Below, piece by piece: positions 33,338-42,104 of a DNA stretch of 64,000 bases. How positions within the stretch are numbered: position 1 is the first letter of the stretch; each line of letters opens with the position of its first letter. The notes under the pieces were generated by a model. The model was not told the DNA's origin and ran no database searches. It saw only the letters and a list, made by a program, of their open reading frames with translations. Location of the stretch: contig JBMNQX010000004.1 in assembly GCA_050944355.1 (NCBI GenBank), positions 128,393-192,392 of the forward strand. Direction: 5' to 3'. The DNA comes from UBA4285 sp050944355 (GTDB lineage: Bacteria > Bacillota > Clostridia > Lachnospirales > Lachnospiraceae). A program made the position numbers and the translations under genes.

Positions 33338-33351
33338 AGGAGGGGACACAA

Positions 33352-33870
33352 ATGAGCAGAGTCATGAAATTTGCACCGGTCATTCTGAAGAACCTCTTCT
33401 CAAAGCCGGTGACCCGCCGGTATCCGGATGTTCCGATCCAGTATCCGGAAGGCAGCCGCGGCCATGTCGAGATCAACATCGACAAATGCATCTCGTGCGG
33501 CATGTGCGTGAGAAGCTGCCCGACCGGAACCATCACGGTCGACCGCATGAAAGGAACCTGGACAATTGACCGTTTTGACTGCGTTCAGTGCGGCTACTGC
33601 GTTCTGAAGTGCCCGGTAAAGTGCCTGAGCATTGTCCCGGGCTACCAGGAGCCGGAGCGGACCAAAGAACCTCAGACATATCAGAAGTCGCCCGAGGTTC
33701 TCAAGGCTGAGGCTGAGAAGAGAGCACAGCAGGCTGCGCGCGCAAAGGAACTGGCAGCCAAAAAGGCGGCAGCTCTGAAAGCGAAGAAAGAAGCTGAGGC
33801 AAAGGCGGCCGCTGCTGCCGGGACAGCTCCTGAAGCGGCGAAGCCTTCTGAATCAGAGCCGGCCAAATAA
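33352..33870 (+). CDS. echF: Ech hydrogenase ferredoxin-like subunit F with Ala/Lys/Glu tail
   Basis: A 172-residue subunit with two [4Fe-4S] cluster motifs, CISCGMCVRSCP and CVQCGYCVLKCP, that accepts electrons from ferredoxin. The ATG at 33352 follows AAGGAGGGG. The last 60 residues are an unusual low-complexity helix rich in Ala, Lys and Glu (KAEAEKRAQQAARAKELAAK and on), which is not needed for the ferredoxin fold. The tail could be a coiled coil contacting partners or simply an expanded region. Confidence 0.93.
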   Translation: MSRVMKFAPVILKNLFSKPVTRRYPDVPIQYPEGSRGHVEINIDKCISCGMCVRSCPTGTITVDRMKGTWTIDRFDCVQCGYCVLKCPVKCLSIVPGYQEPERTKEPQTYQKSPEVLKAEAEKRAQQAARAKELAAKKAAALKAKKEAEAKAAAAAGTAPEAAKPSESEPAK

Positions 33871-33914
33871 ACAGTCTGTGCTGTGTGCTTTGGCGTATCT
33901 GACAGGTTGCTGTG

Positions 33915-33957
33915 AAAGGCTGCTGTCCGTGAAAGACAGTAGTCTTTCTTTTCGTTT
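33915..33957 (+). terminator. Intrinsic terminator between ech and hyp genes
   Basis: AAAGGCTGCTGTC (33915-33927) pairs with GACAGTAGTCTTT (33935-33947) over 13 bases, including two G-T pairs. The tail is CTTTTCGTTT. It may set a lower level of hypCDE compared with echA-F through partial read-through. Confidence 0.7.
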
Positions 33958-33978
33958 CATGAAAGGGGTGTTAATATT

Positions 33979-34197
33979 ATGTGTGTAGCACTTCCGGGAA
34001 AAGTCGTCTCTGTTGACGGAGAATATGCACAGGTGGATTTTGAAGGCAATGAAGTGAGAGCGCTGGCCGGTCTTGTAAAGGTGAAACCGGGCGACAGAGT
34101 TCTCGTTCATGCCGGATGTATTCTGCAGAAACTGTCCGAGACAGAGGCGGAGAATATGGAAGAGATCTTCCGTGAAATCGGAGAATTTGCAGTATGA
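33979..34197 (+). CDS. hypC: Hydrogenase maturation factor HypC
   Basis: A 72-residue HypC with the invariant N-terminal MCVALPGKV, in which Cys2 carries the iron group. HypC works with HypD to build and deliver the Fe(CN)2CO unit of NiFe hydrogenases. An AAAGGGGTG site precedes the ATG. Its stop overlaps the hypD ATG by four bases. Confidence 0.96.
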   Translation: MCVALPGKVVSVDGEYAQVDFEGNEVRALAGLVKVKPGDRVLVHAGCILQKLSETEAENMEEIFREIGEFAV

Positions 34198-35234
34198 CAC
34201 TCGAAAGTGTTAAAGCATGGCTGAAAGCCTACGACGGGCCGAAGATGCGGATCATGGAGGTCTGCGGGAGTCACACGGCGGCGATTTCCAAAAACGGAAT
34301 CCCCGGAATGCTTTCCGATAAGATCCAGCTTCTTTCAGGTCCCGGATGTCCGGTCTGTGTCACGCCGTCGGCGTATATCGACCGGCTGATTGAACTTGCA
34401 GAACAGCCCGGCACCTGTGTGGTGACTTTTGGCGATCTGATCCGGGTGCCCGGATCCGAAAAAAGTCTGGCTCTCGCGAAAGGCGAGGGCGCCAGAGTAA
34501 AAATGGTCTATTCGCCTCTTGACATCATTCCGCTGGCGAAAAAGGAACCGGAAACAACCTGGTGTTTTGCGGCCGTCGGATTTGAGACCACAACACCTGT
34601 CTATGCAGTTCTTCTCGACGAACTGATAAAAAATGACATAACAAATGTGCGGCTTCTGACAGCGCTCAAGACAATGCCCGAGGTGATCGACTATCTCATG
34701 AGATCCGGCGCGGATGTTCAGGGCTTTATTGCGCCCGGACATGTTTCCGTGGTGACCGGCGCCGATATCTGGAAGCCATTGGCCGTGAAATACTCGATCC
34801 CGTTCGGTGTGGCCGGCTTTGAGGGACCTGAACTGCTCGCGGCGATCGCCGGTATTGTGATGAACTATGGCAGGGGAGTCGTAAAGAATTTCTATTCCCG
34901 TGTCGTCACGCCGCAGGGAAATGTGACGGCGCAGAAACAAGTCGACAAATACTTTGAAAAGGCAGATGTCACCTGGCGGGGAATGGGGAAAATCCCCGGT
35001 TCCGGCAAGGTTCTGCGCCCGGAGTATTCCCGCTTTGACGCCGGGAGCCGGGGACTTGACGGGGATCACAAGAAAAACAGGGCCTGCCACTGCGATGAAG
35101 TCCTGACAGGAAAAATAACACCCAGACAGTGTCCTCTCTTCGGGACGGTCTGCACACCGGTCAATCCGCAGGGAGCCTGCATGGTGTCCACAGAGGGAGC
35201 CTGCCTTTCCTGGCTGGCCGGCGGAAGAGAATAA
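34194..35234 (+). CDS. hypD: Hydrogenase maturation factor HypD
   Basis: A 346-residue HypD. It assembles the Fe(CN)2CO group together with HypC and HypE. Family motifs are MEVCGSHTAAISKNGIP, LSGPGCPVCVTP, GFETTTPVYA and FIAPGHVSVV, plus the [4Fe-4S] cluster cysteines near the C-terminus (ACHCDEVLTGKITP, CPLFGTVCTP, GACMVSTEGAC). The start overlaps hypC, which implies coupled translation. Confidence 0.97.
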   Translation: MTLESVKAWLKAYDGPKMRIMEVCGSHTAAISKNGIPGMLSDKIQLLSGPGCPVCVTPSAYIDRLIELAEQPGTCVVTFGDLIRVPGSEKSLALAKGEGARVKMVYSPLDIIPLAKKEPETTWCFAAVGFETTTPVYAVLLDELIKNDITNVRLLTALKTMPEVIDYLMRSGADVQGFIAPGHVSVVTGADIWKPLAVKYSIPFGVAGFEGPELLAAIAGIVMNYGRGVVKNFYSRVVTPQGNVTAQKQVDKYFEKADVTWRGMGKIPGSGKVLRPEYSRFDAGSRGLDGDHKKNRACHCDEVLTGKITPRQCPLFGTVCTPVNPQGACMVSTEGACLSWLAGGRE

Positions 35235-35248
35235 GAGAGTTTTGAAAT

Positions 35249-36256
35249 ATGGCTGAGAAAATCACAATGGCTTACGGCAGCGGTGGAAAATCGACCGATG
35301 AGCTGATTGATACGATATTTGCAAAACAGTTCGACAATCCGGTCCTGGGCGCGATGGAAGACGCCGCCGTTGTTCCGGTGACGGATAAAATCGCCATGAC
35401 GACGGACAGTTTTGTCGTCACCCCGCTCGTGTTCAGAGGCGGAGATATCGGCCGGCTCTGCGTGTGCGGCACGGTCAACGATCTGCTGATGCGCGGTGCA
35501 AAACCGGAGTGGATGACATGCGGCTTCATTCTGGAAGAGGGGCTGGATATTGACCTTCTCAAAAAGCTCGTCACTTCCATGGCCGCGACGGCGAAAGAAG
35601 CCGGAATAAAGATTGTGGCCGGTGACACGAAAGTTGTGGAAGGCCACGGCGGATTGTACATCAACACAGCCGGCGTCGGAACATTTCGCGGAGAGTTCCG
35701 CAGAGAGGCCGAAAGAATCTGTGCATCGGCCGCCGAGGACTCGGACGCGATTCTGGTTTCCGGAACGATGGGCGACCATCATGCCGCGATTCTTTCTGAG
35801 CGCATGGCAATCGAGACAGATATTGAAAGCGACAACGCGCCGCTCACAGACATGGTGGAAAATCTGCTTAAGAGCGGTCTTCACGTCCATACGATGCGCG
35901 ATGTGACCCGCGGTGGTCTCGGGACCGTGCTCAAAGAACTGGCGAAGGCTTCGGGAAAAACATTTACCATTCGGGAGTCGGCAGTGCCGGTGAGCCCGAA
36001 GGTGCGCAGTTTTGCGGGACTTCTCGGGCTGGATCCCATGTACATGGGCAATGAGGGAAAGATGGTAGTCATTCTGCCGCAGGAAGAGGCGCAGAAGGCG
36101 CTGGAAATCATCCGCAGTTCCCGGTATGGGAGCCAGGCCGCCATTATCGGGCGCGTATCGGAGGACAAGCCGGGAGAACTTTTTATGGAGACAGATATCG
36201 GAGGGCTGCGCAGACTGGATGTGCTGCAGGGCGAAGGGCTCCCGAGAATCTGCTGA
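35249..36256 (+). CDS. hypE: Hydrogenase maturation factor HypE
   Basis: A 335-residue HypE of the PurM-like ATPase fold that dehydrates the thiocarboxamide on its C-terminal cysteine to thiocyanate. It starts with the typical MAYGSGGKSTDELI segment and ends in the required PRIC. Motifs GDTKVVEGHGG and MRDVTRGGLGTVLKELA are intact. The genes for HypA, HypB and HypF are not in the window and would have to lie elsewhere. Confidence 0.97.
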   Translation: MAEKITMAYGSGGKSTDELIDTIFAKQFDNPVLGAMEDAAVVPVTDKIAMTTDSFVVTPLVFRGGDIGRLCVCGTVNDLLMRGAKPEWMTCGFILEEGLDIDLLKKLVTSMAATAKEAGIKIVAGDTKVVEGHGGLYINTAGVGTFRGEFRREAERICASAAEDSDAILVSGTMGDHHAAILSERMAIETDIESDNAPLTDMVENLLKSGLHVHTMRDVTRGGLGTVLKELAKASGKTFTIRESAVPVSPKVRSFAGLLGLDPMYMGNEGKMVVILPQEEAQKALEIIRSSRYGSQAAIIGRVSEDKPGELFMETDIGGLRRLDVLQGEGLPRIC

Positions 36257-36298
36257 GAGAACTGTTGATTATCAGCACAGACTGACAGGAGAAAAGTT

Positions 36299-38434
36299 AT
36301 GGATAAGAGAGACCGTACGTGGGCTGTCAAGCAGGCAGTGGCTCTCGTCAGACACATGACGACCGATGAGGCGATCGGGCAGCTGATGTATAATTCTCCG
36401 GCAATTCCGAGGCTTCATGTGCCGGAGTACAATTGGTGGAACGAGGGCCTGCACGGTGTGGCGCGCAGCGGCTGTGCCACGATGTTTCCGCAGGCGATCG
36501 GCATGGCTGCATCGTTTGATGAAGGGCTCATGGAGCGGACGGGAGCTGTCATCGGACGGGAAGGACGCGCCATGTACAACGCCTACCGGACGCACGGCGA
36601 CAGAGGAATCTACAAGGGGCTTACGTTTTGGAGTCCCAATGTGAACATCTTCCGCGATCCCAGATGGGGGCGCGGCCAGGAGACATACGGCGAGGACCCG
36701 GTTCTGACGTCGCGGCTCGGCGCCGCATTTGTCAGGGGGCTGCAGGGCAATGGCAAATATCTGCAGGCGGCGGCCTGCGCCAAGCATTTTGCGGTTCATT
36801 CCGGTCCGGAAAAACTGCGCCATGAGTTCAACGCCGAAGTGTCGAAGAAAGACATGGCGGAGACATACCTTCCGGCTTTCAAGGCACTCTCGGATGCCGG
36901 CGTGGAAGGTTTTATGGGAGCGTATAACCGTGTGAACGGCGAGCCGGCCTGTGCTTCAAAGACACTGATGAAGATCCTGCGCACGGACTGGAGGTTTGAA
37001 GGATATTTTACGTCGGACTGCTGGGCAATCCGTGATTTCTATGAGTCCCACAAAGTTACGAAAACCCCGGAACAGGCGGCTGCCATGGCGCTCAAAGCCG
37101 GGTGTGACGTGAACTGCGGCTGTACGTATCTGTCACTCAAAGAGGCGTACCGCAGGCATCTTGTGACGGATGAGGATGTGCGCCGGGCAGCGGTGCATTT
37201 GTTTACGACCCGGTATCTGCTGGGCATGTTTGAGCACACTCCGTATGACGATGTGCCGGTCACAGAAATCGAGTCCAGACGCAATGTCGAGACATCGCGC
37301 AAAATGGCTGAAGAATCGATTGTCCTGCTCAAGAACAACGGTATTCTGCCGCTTTCCCGCGTGAAGACAATGAAGATAGCAGTAGTCGGACCGAATGCTG
37401 ACAGCCGCGAGGCACTTGCCGGCAATTATCACGGGACCAGCTCGGAGTATGTGACGGCTCTTCAGGGCATCCGGGAAGCAGCGAATCCTGCGGCGAAGAT
37501 TTATTATGCACTGGGAGCGCATCTGTACAAAGATTCCGTTGAGAGCTGCGCCGCGACCGACGACAAGGTGACAGAGGCCGTGATCCGTGCCGAACAATCC
37601 CAGGTTGTGATTGTGTGCACAGGCCTGGATGAGACAGTCGAGGGTGAACAGAAGGATGTCGGAAACGACAGCTATCTGGCAGGCGGAGTGTCTGATGACG
37701 GAGACCGTGTGAGCTATGAACTCCCGAAATCCCAGCAGAGACTGCTGCGCGCGCTGATCAAGGTCGGAAAGCCGGTCATTATCCTGAATTTCTCCGGAAG
37801 TCCGATGGATTTCTCGGAATTTGAGCCGGATGTGGCGGCAATCCTGCAGTGCTGGTATCCGGGCGCACAGGGCGGCCGGGCCATCGGTGATATTCTGTTC
37901 GGCAAGGTGTCGCCGGGCGGGAAGCTGCCGATAACATTTCCAAAGAGCTATGATGATCTGCCTCCTTTCGAAGATTATTCCATGAAAGGCAGAACGTACC
38001 GCTATATGGAGAAGGAGCCGGCTTATCCGTTCGGCTTTGGACTCACGTATGGCGACATAGAACTTAAAGGGCTGAGATTTGTGGAAGACGACAAGGAAAA
38101 AAGAGCGTATGTCCTTTCGGCTTTCGCTATGAACAGAGGGGCTGAGACGGACGATGTCCTTCAGGTCTATGTAAAGCCCGACAGCCCGCTCGCACCGCCG
38201 AACCCGTCGCTCATAGACTTCTCCCGTTTCCATCTGCGGAGGAATGAGAGCATGGACATCCGGCTTGTCATTCCGTATGAAATGTTCCAGGTTGTCAATG
38301 AAGAGGGCAGGCGCGTATTCGACGGTTCGCAGGCTGTGATTTACGTGGGACTGCAGGCACCGGACAAACGCTCTGAGAGCCTCACCGGGGTAAAGGATCT
38401 GGAAATTGTGGTGAGGATTCCGGGTAAGGAATAA
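36299..38434 (+). CDS. GH3 family beta-glucosidase/beta-xylosidase
   Basis: A 711-residue glycoside hydrolase of family 3 with no signal peptide, so it acts in the cytoplasm. The N-terminal TIM barrel has YNWWNEGLHGVA, NIFRDPRWGRGQETYGEDP, KHFAVHSGPEKLRHEFNA and the nucleophile Asp in YFTSDCWAI. The second domain (NGILPLSR, AVVGPNADS, GLDETVEGEQKD) and a C-terminal fibronectin type III-like domain (about 600-705) follow. The YNWWNEGLHG pattern is common in beta-xylosidase-like members. It lies 42 bases after hypE behind CAGGAGAAAAG. Its link with the hydrogenase genes seems positional. Confidence 0.92.
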   Translation: MDKRDRTWAVKQAVALVRHMTTDEAIGQLMYNSPAIPRLHVPEYNWWNEGLHGVARSGCATMFPQAIGMAASFDEGLMERTGAVIGREGRAMYNAYRTHGDRGIYKGLTFWSPNVNIFRDPRWGRGQETYGEDPVLTSRLGAAFVRGLQGNGKYLQAAACAKHFAVHSGPEKLRHEFNAEVSKKDMAETYLPAFKALSDAGVEGFMGAYNRVNGEPACASKTLMKILRTDWRFEGYFTSDCWAIRDFYESHKVTKTPEQAAAMALKAGCDVNCGCTYLSLKEAYRRHLVTDEDVRRAAVHLFTTRYLLGMFEHTPYDDVPVTEIESRRNVETSRKMAEESIVLLKNNGILPLSRVKTMKIAVVGPNADSREALAGNYHGTSSEYVTALQGIREAANPAAKIYYALGAHLYKDSVESCAATDDKVTEAVIRAEQSQVVIVCTGLDETVEGEQKDVGNDSYLAGGVSDDGDRVSYELPKSQQRLLRALIKVGKPVIILNFSGSPMDFSEFEPDVAAILQCWYPGAQGGRAIGDILFGKVSPGGKLPITFPKSYDDLPPFEDYSMKGRTYRYMEKEPAYPFGFGLTYGDIELKGLRFVEDDKEKRAYVLSAFAMNRGAETDDVLQVYVKPDSPLAPPNPSLIDFSRFHLRRNESMDIRLVIPYEMFQVVNEEGRRVFDGSQAVIYVGLQAPDKRSESLTGVKDLEIVVRIPGKE

Positions 38435-38449
38435 CCTGCCGCTGCCGGT

Positions 38450-41215
38450 CTAACCGTTTTTGGCACGGATATGCCGTCTTCGGCGGATATACAGTGCCGC
38501 CGCCGCGAGGGCGGCTGATATGAATAGCAGAGTGAATGAACCCGGACCGCCGGCATGCAGTGTCAGCGCGCCCGGGTTTATCACTGTGTCCGGGGATTCT
38601 TCCGCGAGTGCGCCGTCTTCAATCCGGATGGCAAATGGAGATGTCAGAAGGCTGCTGCCTTCCGCGGCCTGTGTTTCCTGAATCAGATAGTCCCCATCCG
38701 CCAGCCCTGTAAAGGTAAAAGATCCGTCCGCGCCGGACATGACGGTGTATGCACTGCCGTCCGGCTCTTCTTCCCGGTGCAGTGCGTACGGAGTGCCGTC
38801 AGCATTCAGAAGCTGAAAGCGGGCGCCGGAGAGCGGTGTGCCGCTGTAACTCATCTTTTTCAGCGTACAGAATCCGGTGTATACAGGCACTTCGGACGTA
38901 AGCGTGCGGGTAAAAGCAGGCGTGATGGAAGTGTACGTGACCAGATTGATGAGGTCCTCTGCCGGAACGGCACTTTCTTTTATTTTCGCGCTGTACGTGA
39001 GAATAAGTTCGTGGCCGGAAAACTTTTGAAGCGCGCTGTCTGTCAGAGTGAGAATCAGACTGTCGGAACTGCCGGTTTCTTCTTTTACGCTGTACAGAGA
39101 ATTTTCAAGTGCTTCTGCGCCTTCCGACAGAACGGCAGATCCGGGAATCAGAGAGACGCCTTCCGGAAGGCTGTCTGTGAGTTCTGCTTTAAGACAGGTG
39201 TAAGCGGAATCGCCGGGGACTGTAAATGTGACACAGTATTGAAACGATTCATCGGCCGAGTGATTTTTTTCAGCGGTTGTTTTCAAGAGCGACGGCTCTG
39301 TGATATGTATCTGTTCTGATTCGCTGGTATCATAAGCTGTCTGTTCGCCGTCAAGTGTCAGAGTCTGCCGCAGCTGCCAGGTGTCATTTGCCTTCAGAGC
39401 GGACAGCTCTTCGGCAGAGAGCGGAAAAATCATCTGCGCACTGCCGCTTGCTGACGGGAATGAAAAAGATGTGTCCCAGGCCTTGACCGTCTCGTCCGGA
39501 CTGCTGATTTCAAACAGTTCTGTGTGAACCTGATAGGAGATCCCGACTGCGGCACCTTCCCAGCTGACATTGTCCGCGACAGAAAGAAGACTGCCTGAAG
39601 AAATGGCAGACGCAAGATCGCTGTATGCCACTTCATTTCCAAGATCCGTGGCTTCGCTGCTGTACCAGGATGCGTTCGTGCTGTAGGAACGGAAAACAGC
39701 CGCCTTGTCTGTGAAAGTGACAGTGTCGGATGGATAGACAACCGGAGATGTGAATCCGTCCCCGGAAGATTTCAGAGTCGTCTCTTCGGATTCAGGTTCG
39801 TAACCGGGAGGCGCGATATATTCTTTGACGGTCAGACTGCCTGCCGGAATCAGATAACCGCCGTCCGCTTCCGGAAAAAGCGGTGAATTTTCGTAATCCG
39901 GTGAGAGAGTGTCAAATCCGGCTGTTCCGCTGTCACCGGTTTTCAGAAACCAGACGCGCTTTTCGGCCGGGTTTCCCTGACTGTCAAGTGTGGATTCACT
40001 GGCGGGCTCATAGGTCACCTGGAAGACGGCGCCGGCGAGTGGCGAGGAAGACCGGCTGAGCTTTTGAATCTGGATTCTGGCAGGCGTGACAGAGGGAACC
40101 GGTTTTTCAACGGCAACATGGATCGAAACGGAGTTAAGAGCGGTCTTCGGCGAGTGGGCGGCCACGACCTGGCCGCCGCCTGTAAAATACACGGCGCTGT
40201 CGTTCTTATCTGGCAGAAGATGACTTAGCGTGATCGCAGTTTCCGTATCAGCAGCTTTTTCAAGCGGAATGGAGACACTCAGCATTCCGTCAGCCGGATT
40301 GTAGCTGCAGTCAATATCTTCTGACTGGCACGAAATCTGAAGGAGATCAGGATCAATATTTCTGCCGATAAATACGTCTGTTTTATAGCCGGAAGATTGT
40401 TTCAGGGAAAGGGAAGTGCCGTCAAGCGCACTGGTGTGCGCCGAAAAAGAGGCGGCGCTCATCACTTTTCCGGCCACGTTTTTATACGTCGACAGCGCGA
40501 TGCCCTCTGTGTCATAACTTCCTGTTTCCCGGCTGAACAATTCTGCGTTGGTGAGGGCCTGACCGGACAGAAGTGGGAAATCGGCCGCATTTGTCTCATT
40601 GCCGGATTCATCTGTGCGGCTGCTGCCGATCGGCGTATAACCGTTTTCATTTGATCCGGCGATATTCCAGATCAGCTGCTGCACACCGAGCCATGAAAGA
40701 TAGGTATCTTTGGGAACATCACCTGCGCAGGACGAAGAATAGCCGGGTATTGTCAGATCCGGTGAAAAAGCGAGAGCGAGTGTAATGGCGTACTGCTGTT
40801 GGGAAGTCAGGCTGTCAAATGTGAGCGACGGGGTTTTGTCGGCACTTCCGTCGAGAAATACATCAAATTCAACACAGTAAGCGGGGATGGCCGGATCATA
40901 TCCGTTGTCACCGCCGATATAGTGGCAGTACAGATCTTCGAACGGGCCATATTTGTCATTCTGAACATAGGCTGCACCCATGCCTTCATAGAGTTCCCGG
41001 CTTGTCGTTCCGTAAGGGCCATACGGCCAGGGGCCTTCGGTCGTTCCCAGTTCGGAAGGGTACGAGTTGATCAGTCTGACAGGCGTCTGAAAATCAGATG
41101 CGGTTTTTTGTGAGGCAAATGTTGTCTTTGCACCGGACAGCGCAGAAACGCATGAAGCGGTGAGAAAAAGGGCGCAGACGGTGCGCGTGCGCCTGTGAAA
41201 AGAAGAAAAGCGCAT
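38450..41215 (-). CDS. Surface adhesin with thioester (TQXA) domain, SpaA/Cna-B repeats and cell wall sorting signal
   Basis: A 921-residue exported surface protein. A signal peptide (1-34) is followed by a thioester domain in which Cys114 (PAYCVEFDV) and Gln179 (GVQQLIWNIAG) would form the internal bond. Such domains let bacteria bind host proteins covalently. Downstream, SpaA/Cna-B-type domains carry the E-boxes LTVKEYIAPPGYEP and YLIQETQAAEG. Between them are D2-like isopeptide domains. The C-terminus has a sorting signal in which TLHAGGPG replaces LPXTG, a hydrophobic helix and RRRRH. It resembles a pilus tip adhesin and probably partners the sortase and pilin at 46.1-48.7 kb. It is convergent to the GH3 gene. 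Confidence 0.9.
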   Translation of the reverse strand: MRFSSFHRRTRTVCALFLTASCVSALSGAKTTFASQKTASDFQTPVRLINSYPSELGTTEGPWPYGPYGTTSRELYEGMGAAYVQNDKYGPFEDLYCHYIGGDNGYDPAIPAYCVEFDVFLDGSADKTPSLTFDSLTSQQQYAITLALAFSPDLTIPGYSSSCAGDVPKDTYLSWLGVQQLIWNIAGSNENGYTPIGSSRTDESGNETNAADFPLLSGQALTNAELFSRETGSYDTEGIALSTYKNVAGKVMSAASFSAHTSALDGTSLSLKQSSGYKTDVFIGRNIDPDLLQISCQSEDIDCSYNPADGMLSVSIPLEKAADTETAITLSHLLPDKNDSAVYFTGGGQVVAAHSPKTALNSVSIHVAVEKPVPSVTPARIQIQKLSRSSSPLAGAVFQVTYEPASESTLDSQGNPAEKRVWFLKTGDSGTAGFDTLSPDYENSPLFPEADGGYLIPAGSLTVKEYIAPPGYEPESEETTLKSSGDGFTSPVVYPSDTVTFTDKAAVFRSYSTNASWYSSEATDLGNEVAYSDLASAISSGSLLSVADNVSWEGAAVGISYQVHTELFEISSPDETVKAWDTSFSFPSASGSAQMIFPLSAEELSALKANDTWQLRQTLTLDGEQTAYDTSESEQIHITEPSLLKTTAEKNHSADESFQYCVTFTVPGDSAYTCLKAELTDSLPEGVSLIPGSAVLSEGAEALENSLYSVKEETGSSDSLILTLTDSALQKFSGHELILTYSAKIKESAVPAEDLINLVTYTSITPAFTRTLTSEVPVYTGFCTLKKMSYSGTPLSGARFQLLNADGTPYALHREEEPDGSAYTVMSGADGSFTFTGLADGDYLIQETQAAEGSSLLTSPFAIRIEDGALAEESPDTVINPGALTLHAGGPGSFTLLFISAALAAAALYIRRRRHIRAKNG

Positions 41216-41304
41216 AGAAAAACCTCCTTGATTGTGAAAAAGAATTGCGTGATGGTTTGCCGGAAACCGGCAGAGAATAAATCTTAAAAATGAATTATAT
41301 ACTA

Positions 41305-41333
41305 ACTATATAGCAACGGGCTGCGGATTACAA
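41305..41333 (-). promoter_or_regulatory. Promoter of the adhesin gene
   Basis: On the minus strand TTGTAA (plus 41328-41333) and TATAGT (plus 41305-41310) are spaced by 17 bases. The leader contains a TGCCGG-TTT-CCGGCA hairpin and an AAGGAGG site just before the ATG at 41215. Confidence 0.6.
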
Positions 41334-41363
41334 GAACAAATCAATTCGCCGGGCGGCAGTTTA

Positions 41364-41372
41364 TGGTATGAT
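41364..41372 (+). promoter_or_regulatory. Extended -10 promoter of thrH
   Basis: TGGTATGAT is an extended -10 element (TGn then TATGAT). No clear -35 box is present. It is back-to-back with the adhesin promoter and lies 36 bases before the thrH ATG. Confidence 0.5.
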
Positions 41373-41407
41373 AGCACTGTTTGATTTTATCAGCGGAGGA
41401 ATTTGCC

Positions 41408-42007
41408 ATGAACGTTGTTTGTCTGGATCTTGAGGGAGTGCTTGTGCCGGAAATATGGATCGCGTTTGCGGATGCGGTCGGAATTCCGGAGCTCCGCAGA
41501 ACGACAAGAGATGAACCGGATTACGAGAAACTTATGTACTGGAGGCTGGAAATTCTCAGAGAGCATGGTCTTGGCCTTGAAGGAATCCAAAAGGCTGCGG
41601 ACTCTATTGTCCCGTTTGACGGCGCCAGAGAATTTCTGGACAAGCTCAGAGAGGAAACGCAGGTCATTATTGTCAGCGACACTTTCAAGGAATTTGCCGC
41701 GCCGATCATGAAGAAGCTCGGCATGCCGACGCTGTTCTGCCATGAACTTGTCGTGGATGACAAGGGAATGATCGAGGATTTCCGGCTCAGACCGCACAGC
41801 ACGAAGCTTGAGACGGTGAAAGCTCTTCAGTCCATCGGCTTCGACACGATCGCCTGCGGCGACAGCTACAATGATCTCGGAATGATTCAGGCTTCAAAGG
41901 CCGGTTTCCTGTTCCGCACCACGGAAAAGATCAAAGCGGATTATCCGCAGATCCCGGCATTTACCGGGTTTGATGAACTTTTGGGGGCCATCCGCGCCGC
42001 TCTGTAA
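41408..42007 (+). CDS. thrH: ThrH: phosphoserine phosphatase / homoserine phosphotransferase (HAD family)
   Basis: A 199-residue HAD-superfamily enzyme of the ThrH group. Motif I is CLDLEGVLVPEIW (Glu in place of the second Asp, a hallmark of ThrH), motif II is IIVSDTFKEF, motif III includes HSTKLETVKAL, and motif IV is ACGDSYNDLGMI. In Pseudomonas, ThrH hydrolyses phosphoserine and transfers its phosphate to homoserine. A GGAGGAATTTGCC site precedes the ATG. Confidence 0.92.
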   Translation: MNVVCLDLEGVLVPEIWIAFADAVGIPELRRTTRDEPDYEKLMYWRLEILREHGLGLEGIQKAADSIVPFDGAREFLDKLREETQVIIVSDTFKEFAAPIMKKLGMPTLFCHELVVDDKGMIEDFRLRPHSTKLETVKALQSIGFDTIACGDSYNDLGMIQASKAGFLFRTTEKIKADYPQIPAFTGFDELLGAIRAAL

Positions 42008-42019
42008 GACTCAGAGGTG

Positions 42020-42048
42020 TTGCAATTAAAATTTAATATTTATAAAAT
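42020..42048 (+). promoter_or_regulatory. Promoter of the purine permease gene
   Basis: TTGCAA (42020-42025) and TAAAAT (42043-42048) are spaced by 17 bases. The short leader has a GGTGGA/TCCGCC hairpin. It lacks the conserved core of a purine riboswitch. Confidence 0.6.
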
Positions 42049-42104
42049 AATACATGGTGGATGGGGTCCGCCGGTAAAACAATTCCACAAAAAGGAGAGG
42101 GAAC

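Noticed and set aside
32177..33349. A 390-codon minus-strand frame opposite echE
   Set aside because: echE has both NiFe cysteine pairs and fits the operon. The opposite frame has no family features.
42049..42104. A purine riboswitch before the NCS2 permease
   Set aside because: The leader is too short and lacks the three-way junction core. Only a small hairpin is seen.
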